Origin: Frankia sp. AgB32 | Lineage (GTDB): Bacteria; Actinomycetota; Actinomycetes; Frankiales; Frankiaceae | DNA length: 38,722 nucleotides | Assembly (NCBI RefSeq): GCF_023243045.1 | Contig: NZ_JALKFX010000084.1 | Location: forward strand, 1 to 38,722 | Direction of reading: 5' to 3' | Part shown: positions 24,215 through 33,052 of the stretch, piece by piece | How positions within the stretch are numbered: the stretch's first letter is position 1 | Layout of the letters: each line of letters opens with the position of its first letter | The notes under the pieces: model-generated | What the model was told of the DNA's origin: nothing | The model's input: the letters and a program-made list of their open reading frames with translations, nothing else | The model's database searches: none | Translations under genes and position numbers: made by a program

Positions 24215-25741
24215 GTGACCCGCGTGGTGGTGATCGGCGCCGGGGTGGGTGGCCTGGCCGCGGCGGCCCGTCTCGCCGCGGCCGGGCACGATGTCACCGT
24301 CTGCGAACAGGCGTCGGCGGTCGGCGGGAAACTCGGCTGGTACGAGCGGGACGGTTTCGGCTTCGACACCGGACCGTCCCTGCTGACCATGCCGGGCGTG
24401 TTCGAGGAGCTGTTCGCCGCCACCGGCGGCCCGCTGCGCGACGTGCTGGAGCTGCGCCGGCTCGACCCGATCGCCTCCTACCGGTTCGCCGACGGCACCA
24501 GGCTCGCCGCGCACGCCGACGACGATGCCTTCGCCGCCGAGCTCGACGCCCGCCTCGGTGGCGGCGCCGGCGGTGACTGGCGTCGGGGGGCCGCCCGCGC
24601 GGCCCGGGTCTTCGCCGCGGCCGACGGGCCGTTCCTGTCGCGACCGGTGCGGGTGGGTGGCCTCGCCCGGCTCGCGTCGGCCCGGCCCGCGGATCTCGCC
24701 ACGGTCGCCCCCGGGCGCACCCTGCGCGGGCTCGGCCGCGGCCTGCTGCGTGACCCGCGGCTACGCCAGCTGTTTGACCGGTATGCGACGTACTCCGGTT
24801 CCGACCCGCGGCGCGCGCCGGCCGCGCTGGTGTCGGTCGTCCACGCCGAACGGCACTTCGGCGGCTGGTACGTCCCCGGCGGGCTGCGTCGTCTCGGCGC
24901 GGCCCTCGCCGACCGCGCCGAGCAGCGCGGCGCCCGGTTCCTGCTCGACACCCGGGTGCTGACGGTGACCCGCACTCCCGGCGGCCGGGTGGACGGCGTA
25001 CGCCTCGTCGACGGCCGGCTGCTGCCCGCCGACGTCGTGGTCGCGAACGTCGACGCGGCCGCGCTCTACGGCCGGCTCGTCGCGGATCGTGCCGGCCGCC
25101 GCCGGGTACGCCGCGCCACGCCGTCGATGTCCGGGTTCGTGCTGCTGCTGGCGTTGTCGGGCCGCACCCCGGGGCTGGGGCACCACACGGTGACGTTCCC
25201 GGCGAACTACGACGACGAGTTCGACGCGGTCTTCGCCGGCCGCCTCGCCGTCGACCCGGCGATCTACCTCAGCTCCCCCGCCGACCCGGCCTGCGCGCCG
25301 CCGGGCGCCGAGGCGGTGTTCGTCCTGGTCAACGCCCCGCCGCACGTACCGCTCGGGAAGGCTGGGGCCCCCGGGAAGGCTGGGACGCTCGGGAAGGCCG
25401 GGACGCTCGGTCAGGGCCTGGACTGGGACCGGCCGGGCCTGGCCGACGGGTATGCGCGCCAGGTGCTCGACCTGTTGGCGGCCCGCGGATTCGACCTGCG
25501 GCCGCGACTGCGCTGGTACGAGACGATCACGCCGGCCGACCTGGAACGGCGCACCGGCGCGGTCGGCGGGTCGATCTACGGCTCGTCGTCGAACGGCGTG
25601 CGGGCGGCGTTCCTGCGCCCGCCGAACGCCGCCGCCGTGCCCGGGCTGTTCCACGTCGGCGGTTCGGCTCATCCCGGCGGCGGCCTGCCGCTGGTCGTCC
25701 GGTCGGCGCAGATCGTCGCCGGGCTCGTCGGGCCGGCCTGA
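24215..25741 (+). CDS. crtD: CrtI-family FAD desaturase, probably CrtD-like (C-3,4 desaturation)
   Basis: 508 residues, GTG start 10 nt after cruG. N-terminal dinucleotide motif VVVIGAGVGGLAAAARLAAA, then FDTGPSLLTMP and the C-terminal GLFHVGGSAHPGGGLPLVV, all typical of phytoene-desaturase-family enzymes. A second, more canonical CrtI lies at 31415. This one ends the cruF-cruG run, so CrtD (3,4-desaturation of 1-hydroxy carotenoids) fits best, but sequence alone cannot separate CrtD from CrtI or CrtN. An 18-bp tandem repeat inserts LGKAGA-PGKAGT-LGKAGT in a surface loop at about residues 380-397. No terminator is obvious after the stop. Confidence 0.78.
   Translation: MTRVVVIGAGVGGLAAAARLAAAGHDVTVCEQASAVGGKLGWYERDGFGFDTGPSLLTMPGVFEELFAATGGPLRDVLELRRLDPIASYRFADGTRLAAHADDDAFAAELDARLGGGAGGDWRRGAARAARVFAAADGPFLSRPVRVGGLARLASARPADLATVAPGRTLRGLGRGLLRDPRLRQLFDRYATYSGSDPRRAPAALVSVVHAERHFGGWYVPGGLRRLGAALADRAEQRGARFLLDTRVLTVTRTPGGRVDGVRLVDGRLLPADVVVANVDAAALYGRLVADRAGRRRVRRATPSMSGFVLLLALSGRTPGLGHHTVTFPANYDDEFDAVFAGRLAVDPAIYLSSPADPACAPPGAEAVFVLVNAPPHVPLGKAGAPGKAGTLGKAGTLGQGLDWDRPGLADGYARQVLDLLAARGFDLRPRLRWYETITPADLERRTGAVGGSIYGSSSNGVRAAFLRPPNAAAVPGLFHVGGSAHPGGGLPLVVRSAQIVAGLVGPA
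25352..25405 (+). repeat. Three 18-bp in-frame tandem repeats in the crtD-like gene
   Basis: The unit is CTCGGGAAGGCTGGGGCC with small changes, plus a partial fourth copy. It encodes (L/P)GKAG(A/T). Confidence 0.88.
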
Positions 25742-25786
25742 GGGGGCCCGACGAGCCCGTGCGAGTGCCGCGGCGGGGCTGGTGCC

Positions 25787-26386
25787 CTACTGGCCGACCC
25801 GCACCAGGGCGACGGTGGTGACGCCGCTGACGTAGCGACCGCCCTTGGTGTCGTCGGGGGCGGTCAGCCGGGGCCCGGTGGTCGCGAGCGACGCGCCGTC
25901 CTCGGTCACGGCGAGCAGGCTCTCCGAGCCCGCGAAGCCCGGGTCGATCTCGCCCCAGGACACGACGGACTCGTAGCCGTCGCTGGCGTGCACGACGGCG
26001 GCGTAGCGCAGCGCGTCGTTCTTCACGTCGGCGCGGAACGACGGCGTGGCCGCCTGCAGCACGTCGTAGAGCAGCGGGCCGGTGTAGGTGTGGGTCTGCT
26101 GGCCCGCCGAGCTGGCGAAGGTGACGGTCTGGGTGTGCTGCGGGTACTTGGTGGCGAGGTCGGCGACGGTCAGGCGGAGCGGATGGGCGATCCGGCCGAG
26201 CAGGAGGACCCGCCCGGGCTGGCCGAGCGTGGTCTTGCCCGCCGCCTCGACGGCGGGGGTCGGGGTCGGGGTCGCCGCCTGCGCCCGCCAGGTGGGCAGC
26301 AGGCTCAGGATGACGGCCGCGGTCAGAGCGAGGACGATCGCGACCACGCGCGACGGGGACAGTTTGCGGGCGATGTTCGACAGCAT
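25787..26386 (-). CDS. Secreted molybdopterin-oxidoreductase-like protein lacking cysteine
   Basis: 199 residues. ATG 26386 has an AAGGA site upstream and starts directly at a signal peptide (basic MLSNIARKLSPSR, hydrophobic core, AQA cleavage region). A Thr/Pro linker follows. The rest resembles the small oxidoreductase molybdopterin-binding fold: LTVADLATKYPQHTQTVTF, then YTGPLLYDVLQAA, HASDGYESVVSWGEIDP, GPRLTAPDD and VSGVTTVAL. The protein contains no cysteine, so the usual molybdenum-ligating Cys is absent. It may bind another ligand or only scaffold. It is transcribed toward the crtD-like gene, from which it is separated by 45 nt. Confidence 0.72.
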   Translation of the reverse strand: MLSNIARKLSPSRVVAIVLALTAAVILSLLPTWRAQAATPTPTPAVEAAGKTTLGQPGRVLLLGRIAHPLRLTVADLATKYPQHTQTVTFASSAGQQTHTYTGPLLYDVLQAATPSFRADVKNDALRYAAVVHASDGYESVVSWGEIDPGFAGSESLLAVTEDGASLATTGPRLTAPDDTKGGRYVSGVTTVALVRVGQ

Positions 26387-26666
26387 TTTCCCGAATCCTT
26401 CGTGGAGGGCAGGGACCGCCGGATACGGATCGCGCCATCGCGACCGTTGGGCGACCGAGATTACGGCCGAATCGTAGCAATACCTCCGCACCTTCGGGCT
26501 GGTACTAGTTTTTCATCCGCTTCTACGGAACAGAAGAAGTTTTCCTGGCCGTAGCGATCAGAAAATACTCAGTACACAAATAGATGCCTCGCCCGGCGAA
26601 AGCGGCCGAACACTGTGCACGGCAGTGCGCGGCGACGCGGTGGCGCCCGGCGAGCCAGTCGGCGGA

Positions 26667-27386
26667 TCAGTCGGCGGATCGGTCGGACCCGGCCAGCGCC
26701 GCGCGCACGGTAACCATGAGCTGGCCGAGACCGATCGCGGCGACGGCGAGCGTCGCCGCCGCGGTGGCGCTGACGACGCCGCCGGCCCACCCGGGCACGA
26801 CCCCCGCGCCCGCCAGCCCGAACCCCGCGACGATCAGCCGGGTGGGCCGTTCGCCCACCGTCACCACGCCGATCTCGGCAAACCCGGCGCAACCCGCCCG
26901 CGCCCGGGTGTACTCCAGCAGACCGAGCGCGACACCGGCCGAGACGACCAGCCCGGCGGAGGCACCGAGACACCACAGCGCCAGCAGGCACAACGCGTCG
27001 CCGCAGCGGTCCGCCACCGAGTCCAGCACGTAGCCCCAGGCGCTGACGCGGTCGGTGAGGACCGCCACCGCGCCGTCGACGCTGTCGGCCAGCCCGCCGA
27101 GCGCCAGCGCCGCCACGCCGAGCAGCGGCCAGCGCCCGCCCGCGGCGGCCGCCGGCACGGCGAGCGCCGTGAGCGCCACACCGGCCGCGGTGATCGCCGA
27201 GGGCGGCACCCGCAGCGCGGCGAAGGGGCTCGCGAGCCGGTGGATCAGCACCAGCCAGGCGCGCACCAGCCACAGCCCGCTCGCCGGGTCGTAGCCGCCG
27301 TGCAGCTGCGCCCAGCGGGCCAGATAGGTCTCGCGGTTCGGCACCGGGCTACGCACACCGCCCATGGTGCCGGGACGTAGAGTCAC
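26667..27386 (-). CDS. CDP-alcohol phosphatidyltransferase family membrane protein
   Basis: 239 residues, GTG 27386 with GGAG six bases upstream; ATG 27365 is a weaker alternative. About five to six membrane helices. The family signature D-x2-DG-x2-A(R)-x8-G-x3-D-x3-D is present as DSVDGAVAV, then G, D and D at the exact spacing, but Val replaces the conserved Arg. The enzymes join CDP-linked alcohols to a second alcohol in phospholipid synthesis. The Arg-to-Val change makes substrate and activity uncertain. The 280-nt gap downstream (26387-26666) holds the AT-richer presumed promoter of the secreted protein gene and nothing else that I recognise. Confidence 0.8.
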   Translation of the reverse strand: MTLRPGTMGGVRSPVPNRETYLARWAQLHGGYDPASGLWLVRAWLVLIHRLASPFAALRVPPSAITAAGVALTALAVPAAAAGGRWPLLGVAALALGGLADSVDGAVAVLTDRVSAWGYVLDSVADRCGDALCLLALWCLGASAGLVVSAGVALGLLEYTRARAGCAGFAEIGVVTVGERPTRLIVAGFGLAGAGVVPGWAGGVVSATAAATLAVAAIGLGQLMVTVRAALAGSDRSAD

Positions 27387-27460
27387 CTGGTACTCCGACC
27401 ACGGGATTCGCCACCGTCCGGGCGGGCAGGCCGAGGCGCGGGTCCGATGACAGGAGTGAT

Positions 27461-27811
27461 GTGAACGAGCAGCCAGCCGGCGTGGTGGAGACCTTCGCCG
27501 ACCTCGACGCCGAGACGATCTTCGCGCCGCACCGCGACCAGGTGATCCTCGCGGTCCGGATCACCCCGGTCTTCAACACCCTTGACCTCGGCCTGGTCGC
27601 CGCGGTGGTCGACGCGGCGAACCAGGCGGGCTTCGCGCTGGTGCGCGAGCAGTCGTTCCGCGACGAATGGCTGCTCTGCGTCTTCGACGCCTACGACGAT
27701 CACGACGCGCCGGGTCCGGGCCTCGGCCGCGACCGAGACCTGGACGACCGGGACCTGGACGACCGGGACCTGGACGGCCGAGACCTGGACGACCGGGACC
27801 TGGACGACTGA
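27461..27811 (+). CDS. Small protein of unknown function with RDLDD repeat tail
   Basis: 116 residues, GTG start with AGGAG four bases upstream. Not recognised. Residues 1-80 look like a compact alpha/beta domain (FAPHRDQVILAVRITPVF, then FRDEWLLCVFDAYDD). The tail is five perfect-phase RDLDD/RDLDG units. It is divergent from the CDP-alcohol transferase gene (74-nt gap) and is followed directly by a degraded tnpB. Confidence 0.6.
   Translation: MNEQPAGVVETFADLDAETIFAPHRDQVILAVRITPVFNTLDLGLVAAVVDAANQAGFALVREQSFRDEWLLCVFDAYDDHDAPGPGLGRDRDLDDRDLDDRDLDGRDLDDRDLDD
27734..27808 (+). repeat. Five 15-bp in-frame tandem repeats
   Basis: The unit is CGGGACCTGGACGAC with single-base variants, encoding the Asp-rich RDLDD tail, and it ends exactly at the stop codon. 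Confidence 0.92.
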
Positions 27812-27856
27812 GAGACCGTACGACCGGTGCGGTCCGCCGCCGGCGCTACCGTGTTG

Positions 27857-28476
27857 CGGGCCAGCGCGGTGTTGCAGCAGGCTTTGGCGGATCTGACGGT
27901 GGCCTACCGCAACTTCCTCGCCTCGATCACCGGCAGGCATAGGGGCCGCAGGCTGGCGCCGCCTCGGTTCCGGTCCCGTAAGGACAATCGTCAGGCGATC
28001 CGGTTCACGAAGAACTCCCGGTTCACGGTCCTCGGCAACGGCCGCCCCTGCGGCTGCCGAAGATCGGGGATCTGCGGGTCCGTTGGTCGCGGAGCCTGCC
28101 CTCCGCACCTTCCTCGGTCACTGTGATCAAGGATGCGGCCGGGCGGTACCTCGTCTCGTTCGTCGCGGAGACCCGGCAGGACGAGACGTTGCCGCCGGTC
28201 GACTCCGAGAGCGGCATCGATCTGGGCCTGATCCACTTCGCGGTCCTGTCCGACGACACGAAGGTCACCGCGCCGAGGTTCCTGCGCCGCGCGGCCCGCA
28301 AGCTCAGGCGGTTGCAGCAGGCCCTGTCCCGTAAGGCCAAGGGCAGTAACCGGCGCAGGAAGGCCGTCGTGAAAGTCGCCAGGGCTCACGTCCGGGTGGC
28401 CGATACCCGTCTGGACTGGCAGCACAGGCTCTCCACGACCGTCATTCGCGACAACCAGGCGGTTCGCCGTTCTTGA
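27857..28476 (+). pseudogene. Degraded IS605-type tnpB remnant
   Basis: Two frames together cover the N-terminal half of a TnpB: LQQALADLTVAYRNFLASIT and PPRFRSRKDNRQAIRFTKNS in one frame, then, after a frameshift near 28045, LPKIGDLRVRWSRSL and VIKDAAGRYLVSFV in the next. The first RuvC aspartate (GIDLGLIHFAVLSDD) survives. The coding sequence breaks off after STTVIRDNQAV: the catalytic Glu, the zinc ribbon and the last Asp are deleted, and only the right-end terminus follows. The N-terminal ~80 residues are also missing. It belongs to a different tnpB subgroup from the intact copy, judging by sequence. It cannot encode an active nuclease. Confidence 0.85.
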
Positions 28477-28483
28477 GAGCGGC

Positions 28484-28494
28484 GAGGATGTCAA
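28484..28494 (+). mobile_element. Right-end terminus of the degraded IS605-type element
   Basis: GAGGATGTCAA matches base for base the terminal 11 bases of the intact element's right end (minus strand, ending at 16433). The TCA here is the complement of the metF stop codon. Confidence 0.75.
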
Positions 28495-29387
28495 CGCACC
28501 GCCTGGAAGATCTCCCGGGTCGCGCTGGACCGGTTCAGGGTGATGAAGTGCAGCCCGGGAGCGCCGCCGTCGAGCAGCGTGCGGGATAGTTCGGTCGCCA
28601 CCTCGAGGCCGATCGCCCGCACGGCGGCGGGGTCGTCGGCGACGGCCTGGAGCCGGTCGGCCAGCGCCGGCGGGAAGGCGGCGCCGGAGAGCTGGGCCAT
28701 CCGGACGATCTGCGCGACGTTCGTCACCGGCATGATGCCGGGGATGATCGGCTTGTCGCAGCCCAGGGCCCGGACCCGGTCGACGAGGCGGAAGTAGTCG
28801 TCGGCGCCGAAGAAGAACTGGGTGATGGCGTAGTCGGCACCCGCGTCGAACTTGGCGACCAGGTGGCGGGCGTCGGAGTCGAGGTCCGCGGAGCGGGGGT
28901 GCTTGTCCGGGAAGGCCGCGACCCCGACGCAGAAGTCCCCGACCGAGCGGACGAGGCGCACCAGGTCCGCGGCGTACTCCAGGCCCTGCTCATGGGCCGT
29001 CCAGACGCCCTGCGGGTCGCCGGGGGGATCGCCGCGCAGCGCGAGGACGTTGCGCACGCCGGCGCCGGCGTAGTTGCCGATCACCTGGCGCAGTTCGGCG
29101 ACGGAGTGGTTCACCGCGGTGAGGTGCGCGATCGGGGTGAGCGTCGTCTCCGTGGCGATCCGCTCGGTGACCCGGATCGTGCCCTCCCGGTTGGAGCCGC
29201 CCGCGCCGTAGGTCACCGAGACGAACGAGGGGCGCAGCGCCTCGATCTGCCGCAGGGCGGTCCACAGCTGACGCTCGCCGTCGGGCGTCCTGGGCGGGAA
29301 GAACTCGAAGGAGAACGACGGGTGCCCCGAAGCGAGGAACTCCGCCATGGTCGTCGGTTTCGCGCTCACACTCGGTACCGCCGTCAT
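28491..29387 (-). CDS. metF: 5,10-methylenetetrahydrofolate reductase
   Basis: 298 residues, usual length. FAD-dependent TIM-barrel enzyme reducing methylene-THF to methyl-THF for methionine synthesis. Motifs are [44 protein letters not shown] and [10 protein letters not shown], ending with [16 protein letters not shown]. The stop TGA is embedded in the TTGAC end of an IS605-type remnant, so the last codon or two may have been changed by the insertion, but the protein is full length. ATG 29387 is used; an internal Met 14 residues on is possible. Its closeness to a polyprenyl synthase gene is a recurrent actinobacterial arrangement. Confidence 0.95.
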   Translation of the reverse strand: MTAVPSVSAKPTTMAEFLASGHPSFSFEFFPPRTPDGERQLWTALRQIEALRPSFVSVTYGAGGSNREGTIRVTERIATETTLTPIAHLTAVNHSVAELRQVIGNYAGAGVRNVLALRGDPPGDPQGVWTAHEQGLEYAADLVRLVRSVGDFCVGVAAFPDKHPRSADLDSDARHLVAKFDAGADYAITQFFFGADDYFRLVDRVRALGCDKPIIPGIMPVTNVAQIVRMAQLSGAAFPPALADRLQAVADDPAAVRAIGLEVATELSRTLLDGGAPGLHFITLNRSSATREIFQAVR

Positions 29388-29558
29388 GCGACGAGACTAG
29401 CCGGAACAGGACCACACTCACGGACGGGCCTTGGCCGCGACGCCGCCCGCGCCGGCCCCGCGGCGCCCGGCCGCGGCCGGGTCCGGCCGAATCCGCACGT
29501 ACGGCCAGCTCCACCGGATCAGCCGGCCCGGCGGGCACGGCCGGGCCGCCCGGATCGG

Positions 29559-30266
29559 TCAGATCGGCAGCGGGCCGAGCGGCGCGGCATGGCCGACCCG
29601 CACCCGGCCGGACGTCGTGCGGGCGACCACCCGGCGCGCGGCACCCGGCACCGGGGTGAGCCCCAGGTCGACCCCACGCGGATCGCCCGCCTCGACCTGC
29701 ACGCCGTACTCCCCGTCGGGCACCATCACCGTCACCAGGCCGGAGTCGCTGCGGGCGTGCACGGAGCCGGGCGCCTGGTCGAAGTGCAGGTTGACGTCGC
29801 CGCCGCGGCTGCGGGCGGCGACCGGGCCGGGGCCGAGCTCCCGGCCGGCGATCGTGCCGTCCAGGGTGACCAGAGCCAGCTCTCCCCGCACGCCCCACAG
29901 GGTGATCTCGCCGGTCTGGACCTCGGCGCGTACCCGGGTGCCGGGCGGCACCGTCAGTCTGACGCGCATGTCGCTGCGCCGGCCGTCGATCCGCAGCCGC
30001 GAGCCCGCGGTGGTCGCGACGGGGGCGGCGCGGCCGGGACGGCGCCGAACGGTGAGCTCGACCCGCACGTCCGCGCGGTCGCGCTGCGCCACCTCGATCC
30101 GACCCGCGGCCGCCATGACCTCGACGGCGTCGATACCGTCAACGGTGTGGACGAGTTCGGCGGGCGGCAGCCGCAACAGGGACAGTCCGCCCAGCGCGGC
30201 GGCCAGCAGCAGCACGGCGACCAGCACGATCACCGTGTCGAACGCGGACAGGTCGAAGCCAGGCAC
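29559..30266 (-). CDS. DUF4097-type membrane-anchored beta-repeat protein
   Basis: 235 residues, GTG start. One N-terminal membrane helix (FDTVIVLVAVLLLAAALGG) is followed by a right-handed beta-repeat region with alternating short strands (IDAVEVMAAAGRIEV, then VQTGEITLWGVRGELALVTL, ARSRGGDVNLHF, ARTTSGRVRVG), typical of the DUF4097/DUF2807 putative adhesin group. The function is unknown. It is divergent from crtE with only 23 bp between start codons, so each gene's promoter must overlap the other's coding region or one start is mis-set. Confidence 0.75.
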   Translation of the reverse strand: MPGFDLSAFDTVIVLVAVLLLAAALGGLSLLRLPPAELVHTVDGIDAVEVMAAAGRIEVAQRDRADVRVELTVRRRPGRAAPVATTAGSRLRIDGRRSDMRVRLTVPPGTRVRAEVQTGEITLWGVRGELALVTLDGTIAGRELGPGPVAARSRGGDVNLHFDQAPGSVHARSDSGLVTVMVPDGEYGVQVEAGDPRGVDLGLTPVPGAARRVVARTTSGRVRVGHAAPLGPLPI

Positions 30267-30289
30267 ACCGCACGGTACCCCGGCCGCCG

Positions 30290-31351
30290 ATGACCGATCC
30301 GCGCCCGCGGGTGTCCGCCGTGCTGCGCCGGTTCGCCGCGGCCCGCGGCGACGCGCTGCGCGGCATCGACGCCGACCTCGCCCCGTTCGTCCGGGTCGCC
30401 GAGGACGTGCTGCTCGGCGACGGCAAGCGGGTCCGGCCGGCGTTCTGCTACTGGGGCTGGCGCGGCGCCGGCGGCCCGGACTGTGACGAGATCGTGCGGG
30501 CAGCGGCCTCCCTGGAGGTGCTACACGCCTGCGCGCTCGTGCACGACGACGTCATGGACGGCTCGGAGCTGCGCCGCGGCCAGCCCAGCGCGCACCGCCG
30601 CCTCGCCGCGCTGCACCGCGACGAAGCCCTGCCCGGCGATCCGGAGGGGTTCGGCCGCTCGGCCGCGATCCTGCTCGGGGACCTGTTCCTGACCTGGGCC
30701 GACGATCTGCTCATGGCCAGCGGACTGGCGCCCGGGGCGCTCGCGCGGGCCTGGCCGACGTACGCGCGGATGCGCGGGGAGCTTGTCGCCGGCCAGTACC
30801 TCGATCTCACCGGCGCGCCGGTCGACGACACCGGCCGGGCGCGGGCGGACGGCGGGCGGGTGGCGCGGATCGCCCAGTACAAGACCGCCGGCTACACCGT
30901 GATCCGCCCGCTGCAGCTCGGTGCGGTGCTCGCCGGCCCGCGACCGGGCCTGCTGGCCGCCTACGCCGAGTTCGGCCGCCCGCTGGGCGCGGCGTTTCAG
31001 CTCCGCGACGACGTCCTGGACCTGTTCGGCGACCCGGCCGTCACCGGCAAGCCCGTCGGCAGCGACCTGCGGGCCGGGCGGCCGAACGCGCTGCTGTCCC
31101 TGGCTCTTCACCACGCCGACCCGGCGACCGCGACCCGGCTGCGGGCCCTGGTCGGCTTACCGTCCCCGCCCGGCGCCGTGGAGCGGGCCCGTGAGCTGAT
31201 CACAGCCTGCGGCGCGCTGGCCGCGGCCGAGGAGCGGATCGCCGCCGACACCGCCGCGGCGCTGGCCGCGCTGGCGGCCAGCGATCTCGACGAGATCACC
31301 CGCGACGCGCTCACCGGGCTCGCGATCGCCGCCACGGCGCGGGCACATTGA
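30290..31351 (+). CDS. crtE: Geranylgeranyl diphosphate synthase
   Basis: 353 residues. Trans-polyprenyl synthase condensing IPP with allylic diphosphates to give GGPP. First Asp-rich motif LVHDDVMDGS, second FQLRDDVLDLFGD, plus GKRVRPAF near the N-terminus and QYKTAGYT. Chain length cannot be read with certainty; the carotenoid context favours C20. No ribosome-binding site is visible before ATG 30290, so the message may be leaderless or start slightly downstream. It is followed after 63 nt by crtI. An idsA-type label would also be acceptable because the gene next to metF is conserved outside carotenoid clusters. Confidence 0.9.
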   Translation: MTDPRPRVSAVLRRFAAARGDALRGIDADLAPFVRVAEDVLLGDGKRVRPAFCYWGWRGAGGPDCDEIVRAAASLEVLHACALVHDDVMDGSELRRGQPSAHRRLAALHRDEALPGDPEGFGRSAAILLGDLFLTWADDLLMASGLAPGALARAWPTYARMRGELVAGQYLDLTGAPVDDTGRARADGGRVARIAQYKTAGYTVIRPLQLGAVLAGPRPGLLAAYAEFGRPLGAAFQLRDDVLDLFGDPAVTGKPVGSDLRAGRPNALLSLALHHADPATATRLRALVGLPSPPGAVERARELITACGALAAAEERIAADTAAALAALAASDLDEITRDALTGLAIAATARAH

Positions 31352-31414
31352 CGATCCGGCCGACAGCAGGCACATCGAGAGCAGCAGGGCCGACAGCAGA
31401 GGGATGGACAGCTG

Positions 31415-32926
31415 ATGCGAACGGTGCAGGGCCCGACCGACCATGTCGTGATCGTCGGAGCCGGTTTCGCGGGGCTGTCGGCCGCGCTGCGCCTCGCCGG
31501 CGCGGGCCGGCGGGTGACCGTGCTCGAACGGGAGCCGGTGCCGGGCGGCCGGGCCGGTCTGCTGTCCGTCGGGGGTTACCGGTTCGACACCGGTCCGACG
31601 GTGCTCACCATGCCGGAGCTGGTCGCCGACGCGCTGGACTGCGTCGGCGAGGACCTCGACCGGTGGCTGACCCTCGCCCGGCTCGACCCGATGTACCGGG
31701 CGTTCTTCGCCGACGGCTCGTCACTGGACGTGCGCGCCGACCCGGCGGACACGGCGGCGGAGATCCGGGCGCTGTGCGGGCCGGCGGAGGCCGCGGGATT
31801 CGAGCGGTACGTCGCGCTGGTGACGGCGATGTTCCGCGCGCAGCTGACGCACTTCATCGACGCGCAGGTCGACTCACCCGTCGCGCTGCTGCGCCCGCAG
31901 CTCGCCCGGCTCGCCGCGCTCGGCGGTTTCCGCCGGCTCGCCCCGGTGGTCAACCGGTACCTACGCGACCCGCGCACCCGCCGGATGTTCTCCTTCCAGG
32001 CGATGTACGCCGGGCTCGCCCCGCACGACGCGCTGGCCCTCTACGCGGTGATCTCGTACATGGACTGTGTCGCCGGGGTGTACCACCCGACCGGCGGGCT
32101 GCACGCGGTCGCCCAGGCGATGGCCGGCGCGGCGGCCAAGCACGGCGTGACGCTGCGCTACGACACGACGGTGACCAGGGTGGAGGTCCACGGGGGTCGC
32201 GCGGTGGCGGTGCACACCGCGGCCGGTGAGCGGGTCGCCGCCGACGCCGTGGTGCTCAACCCGGATCTGCCGATCGCCTACGCCGAGCTGCTGCCGCCGA
32301 CGGAGACGCCCGCCCGGGTGCACCGGCTGCGGTACTCGCCGTCCTGCTTCCTGCTGCTCGCCGGCGCCCGGGTGGACTACCCGGACGCGGCGCACCACAC
32401 CATCCACTTCGGCGGGGCGTGGCGGCGGACCTTCCGGGAGATCATCGACCGCGGCGAGCTGATGAGCGACCCGTCCTTCCTGGTCAGCACGCCGTCCCGG
32501 AGCGAGCCGGCGCTGGCGCCGGCCGGCGCCCACTCCTACTACGTGCTGTTCCCGACGCCGAACCTCACCGCCCGGCTGGACTGGTCGGTGCTGCGCGAGC
32601 GCTACCGCGACGAGGTCGTCGCCACCTGCGAACGGCGCGGCTACCCCGGTTTCGGCGCCGCCATCGAGGTCGAACGGGTCACCACCCCGGCGGACTGGCG
32701 GGCGCGCGGGATGGCGGCCGGCGCGCCGTTCGCCGCCGCGCACACGCTTCGCCAGACCGGTCCGTTCCGGCCGGCGAACCTGGCGCCGGGGCTGGCGAAC
32801 GTGGTGTTCGCCGGCAGCGGCACCCGCCCCGGCGTCGGCGTCCCGATGGTGTTGATCTCCGGTCGGCTGGCCGCCGAACGCATCCTCGGACCCGATCGGC
32901 GTTACCGCTCGCGCGCACTGCGCTGA
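31415..32926 (+). CDS. crtI: Phytoene desaturase
   Basis: 503 residues. FAD-dependent desaturase turning phytoene into lycopene or a related polyene. N-terminal VVIVGAGFAGLSAALRLAGA and PGGRAGLLSVGGYRFDTGPT, internal FSFQAMYAGLAPHDALALY and YHPTGGLHAVAQAM, and C-terminal VVFAGSGTRPGVGVPMVLIS are canonical. ATG 31415 gives an N-terminus of normal length, with a GAGGGA site about eleven bases upstream. It follows crtE on the same strand and precedes a MoxR gene after 126 nt; crtB, normally adjacent, is 3.4 kb away. Confidence 0.93.
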   Translation: MRTVQGPTDHVVIVGAGFAGLSAALRLAGAGRRVTVLEREPVPGGRAGLLSVGGYRFDTGPTVLTMPELVADALDCVGEDLDRWLTLARLDPMYRAFFADGSSLDVRADPADTAAEIRALCGPAEAAGFERYVALVTAMFRAQLTHFIDAQVDSPVALLRPQLARLAALGGFRRLAPVVNRYLRDPRTRRMFSFQAMYAGLAPHDALALYAVISYMDCVAGVYHPTGGLHAVAQAMAGAAAKHGVTLRYDTTVTRVEVHGGRAVAVHTAAGERVAADAVVLNPDLPIAYAELLPPTETPARVHRLRYSPSCFLLLAGARVDYPDAAHHTIHFGGAWRRTFREIIDRGELMSDPSFLVSTPSRSEPALAPAGAHSYYVLFPTPNLTARLDWSVLRERYRDEVVATCERRGYPGFGAAIEVERVTTPADWRARGMAAGAPFAAAHTLRQTGPFRPANLAPGLANVVFAGSGTRPGVGVPMVLISGRLAAERILGPDRRYRSRALR

Positions 32927-33052
32927 CCAGACACCCGAATTCGCCGCCAGAACACCGAAAGTTCCTGAACAGCGGCTTAGAAGTGCCTTCGGACCGAGCC
33001 GTGCCTAGTCCTTTGGTCCCCGGTTTCGCGATGCGGCTGGGAGAATACCGGC

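Noticed and set aside
31346-31363. CATTGAC followed by CGGCCGA, 11 bp on, between crtE and crtI
   Set aside because: Only the first heptamer resembles the SARP-type repeat.
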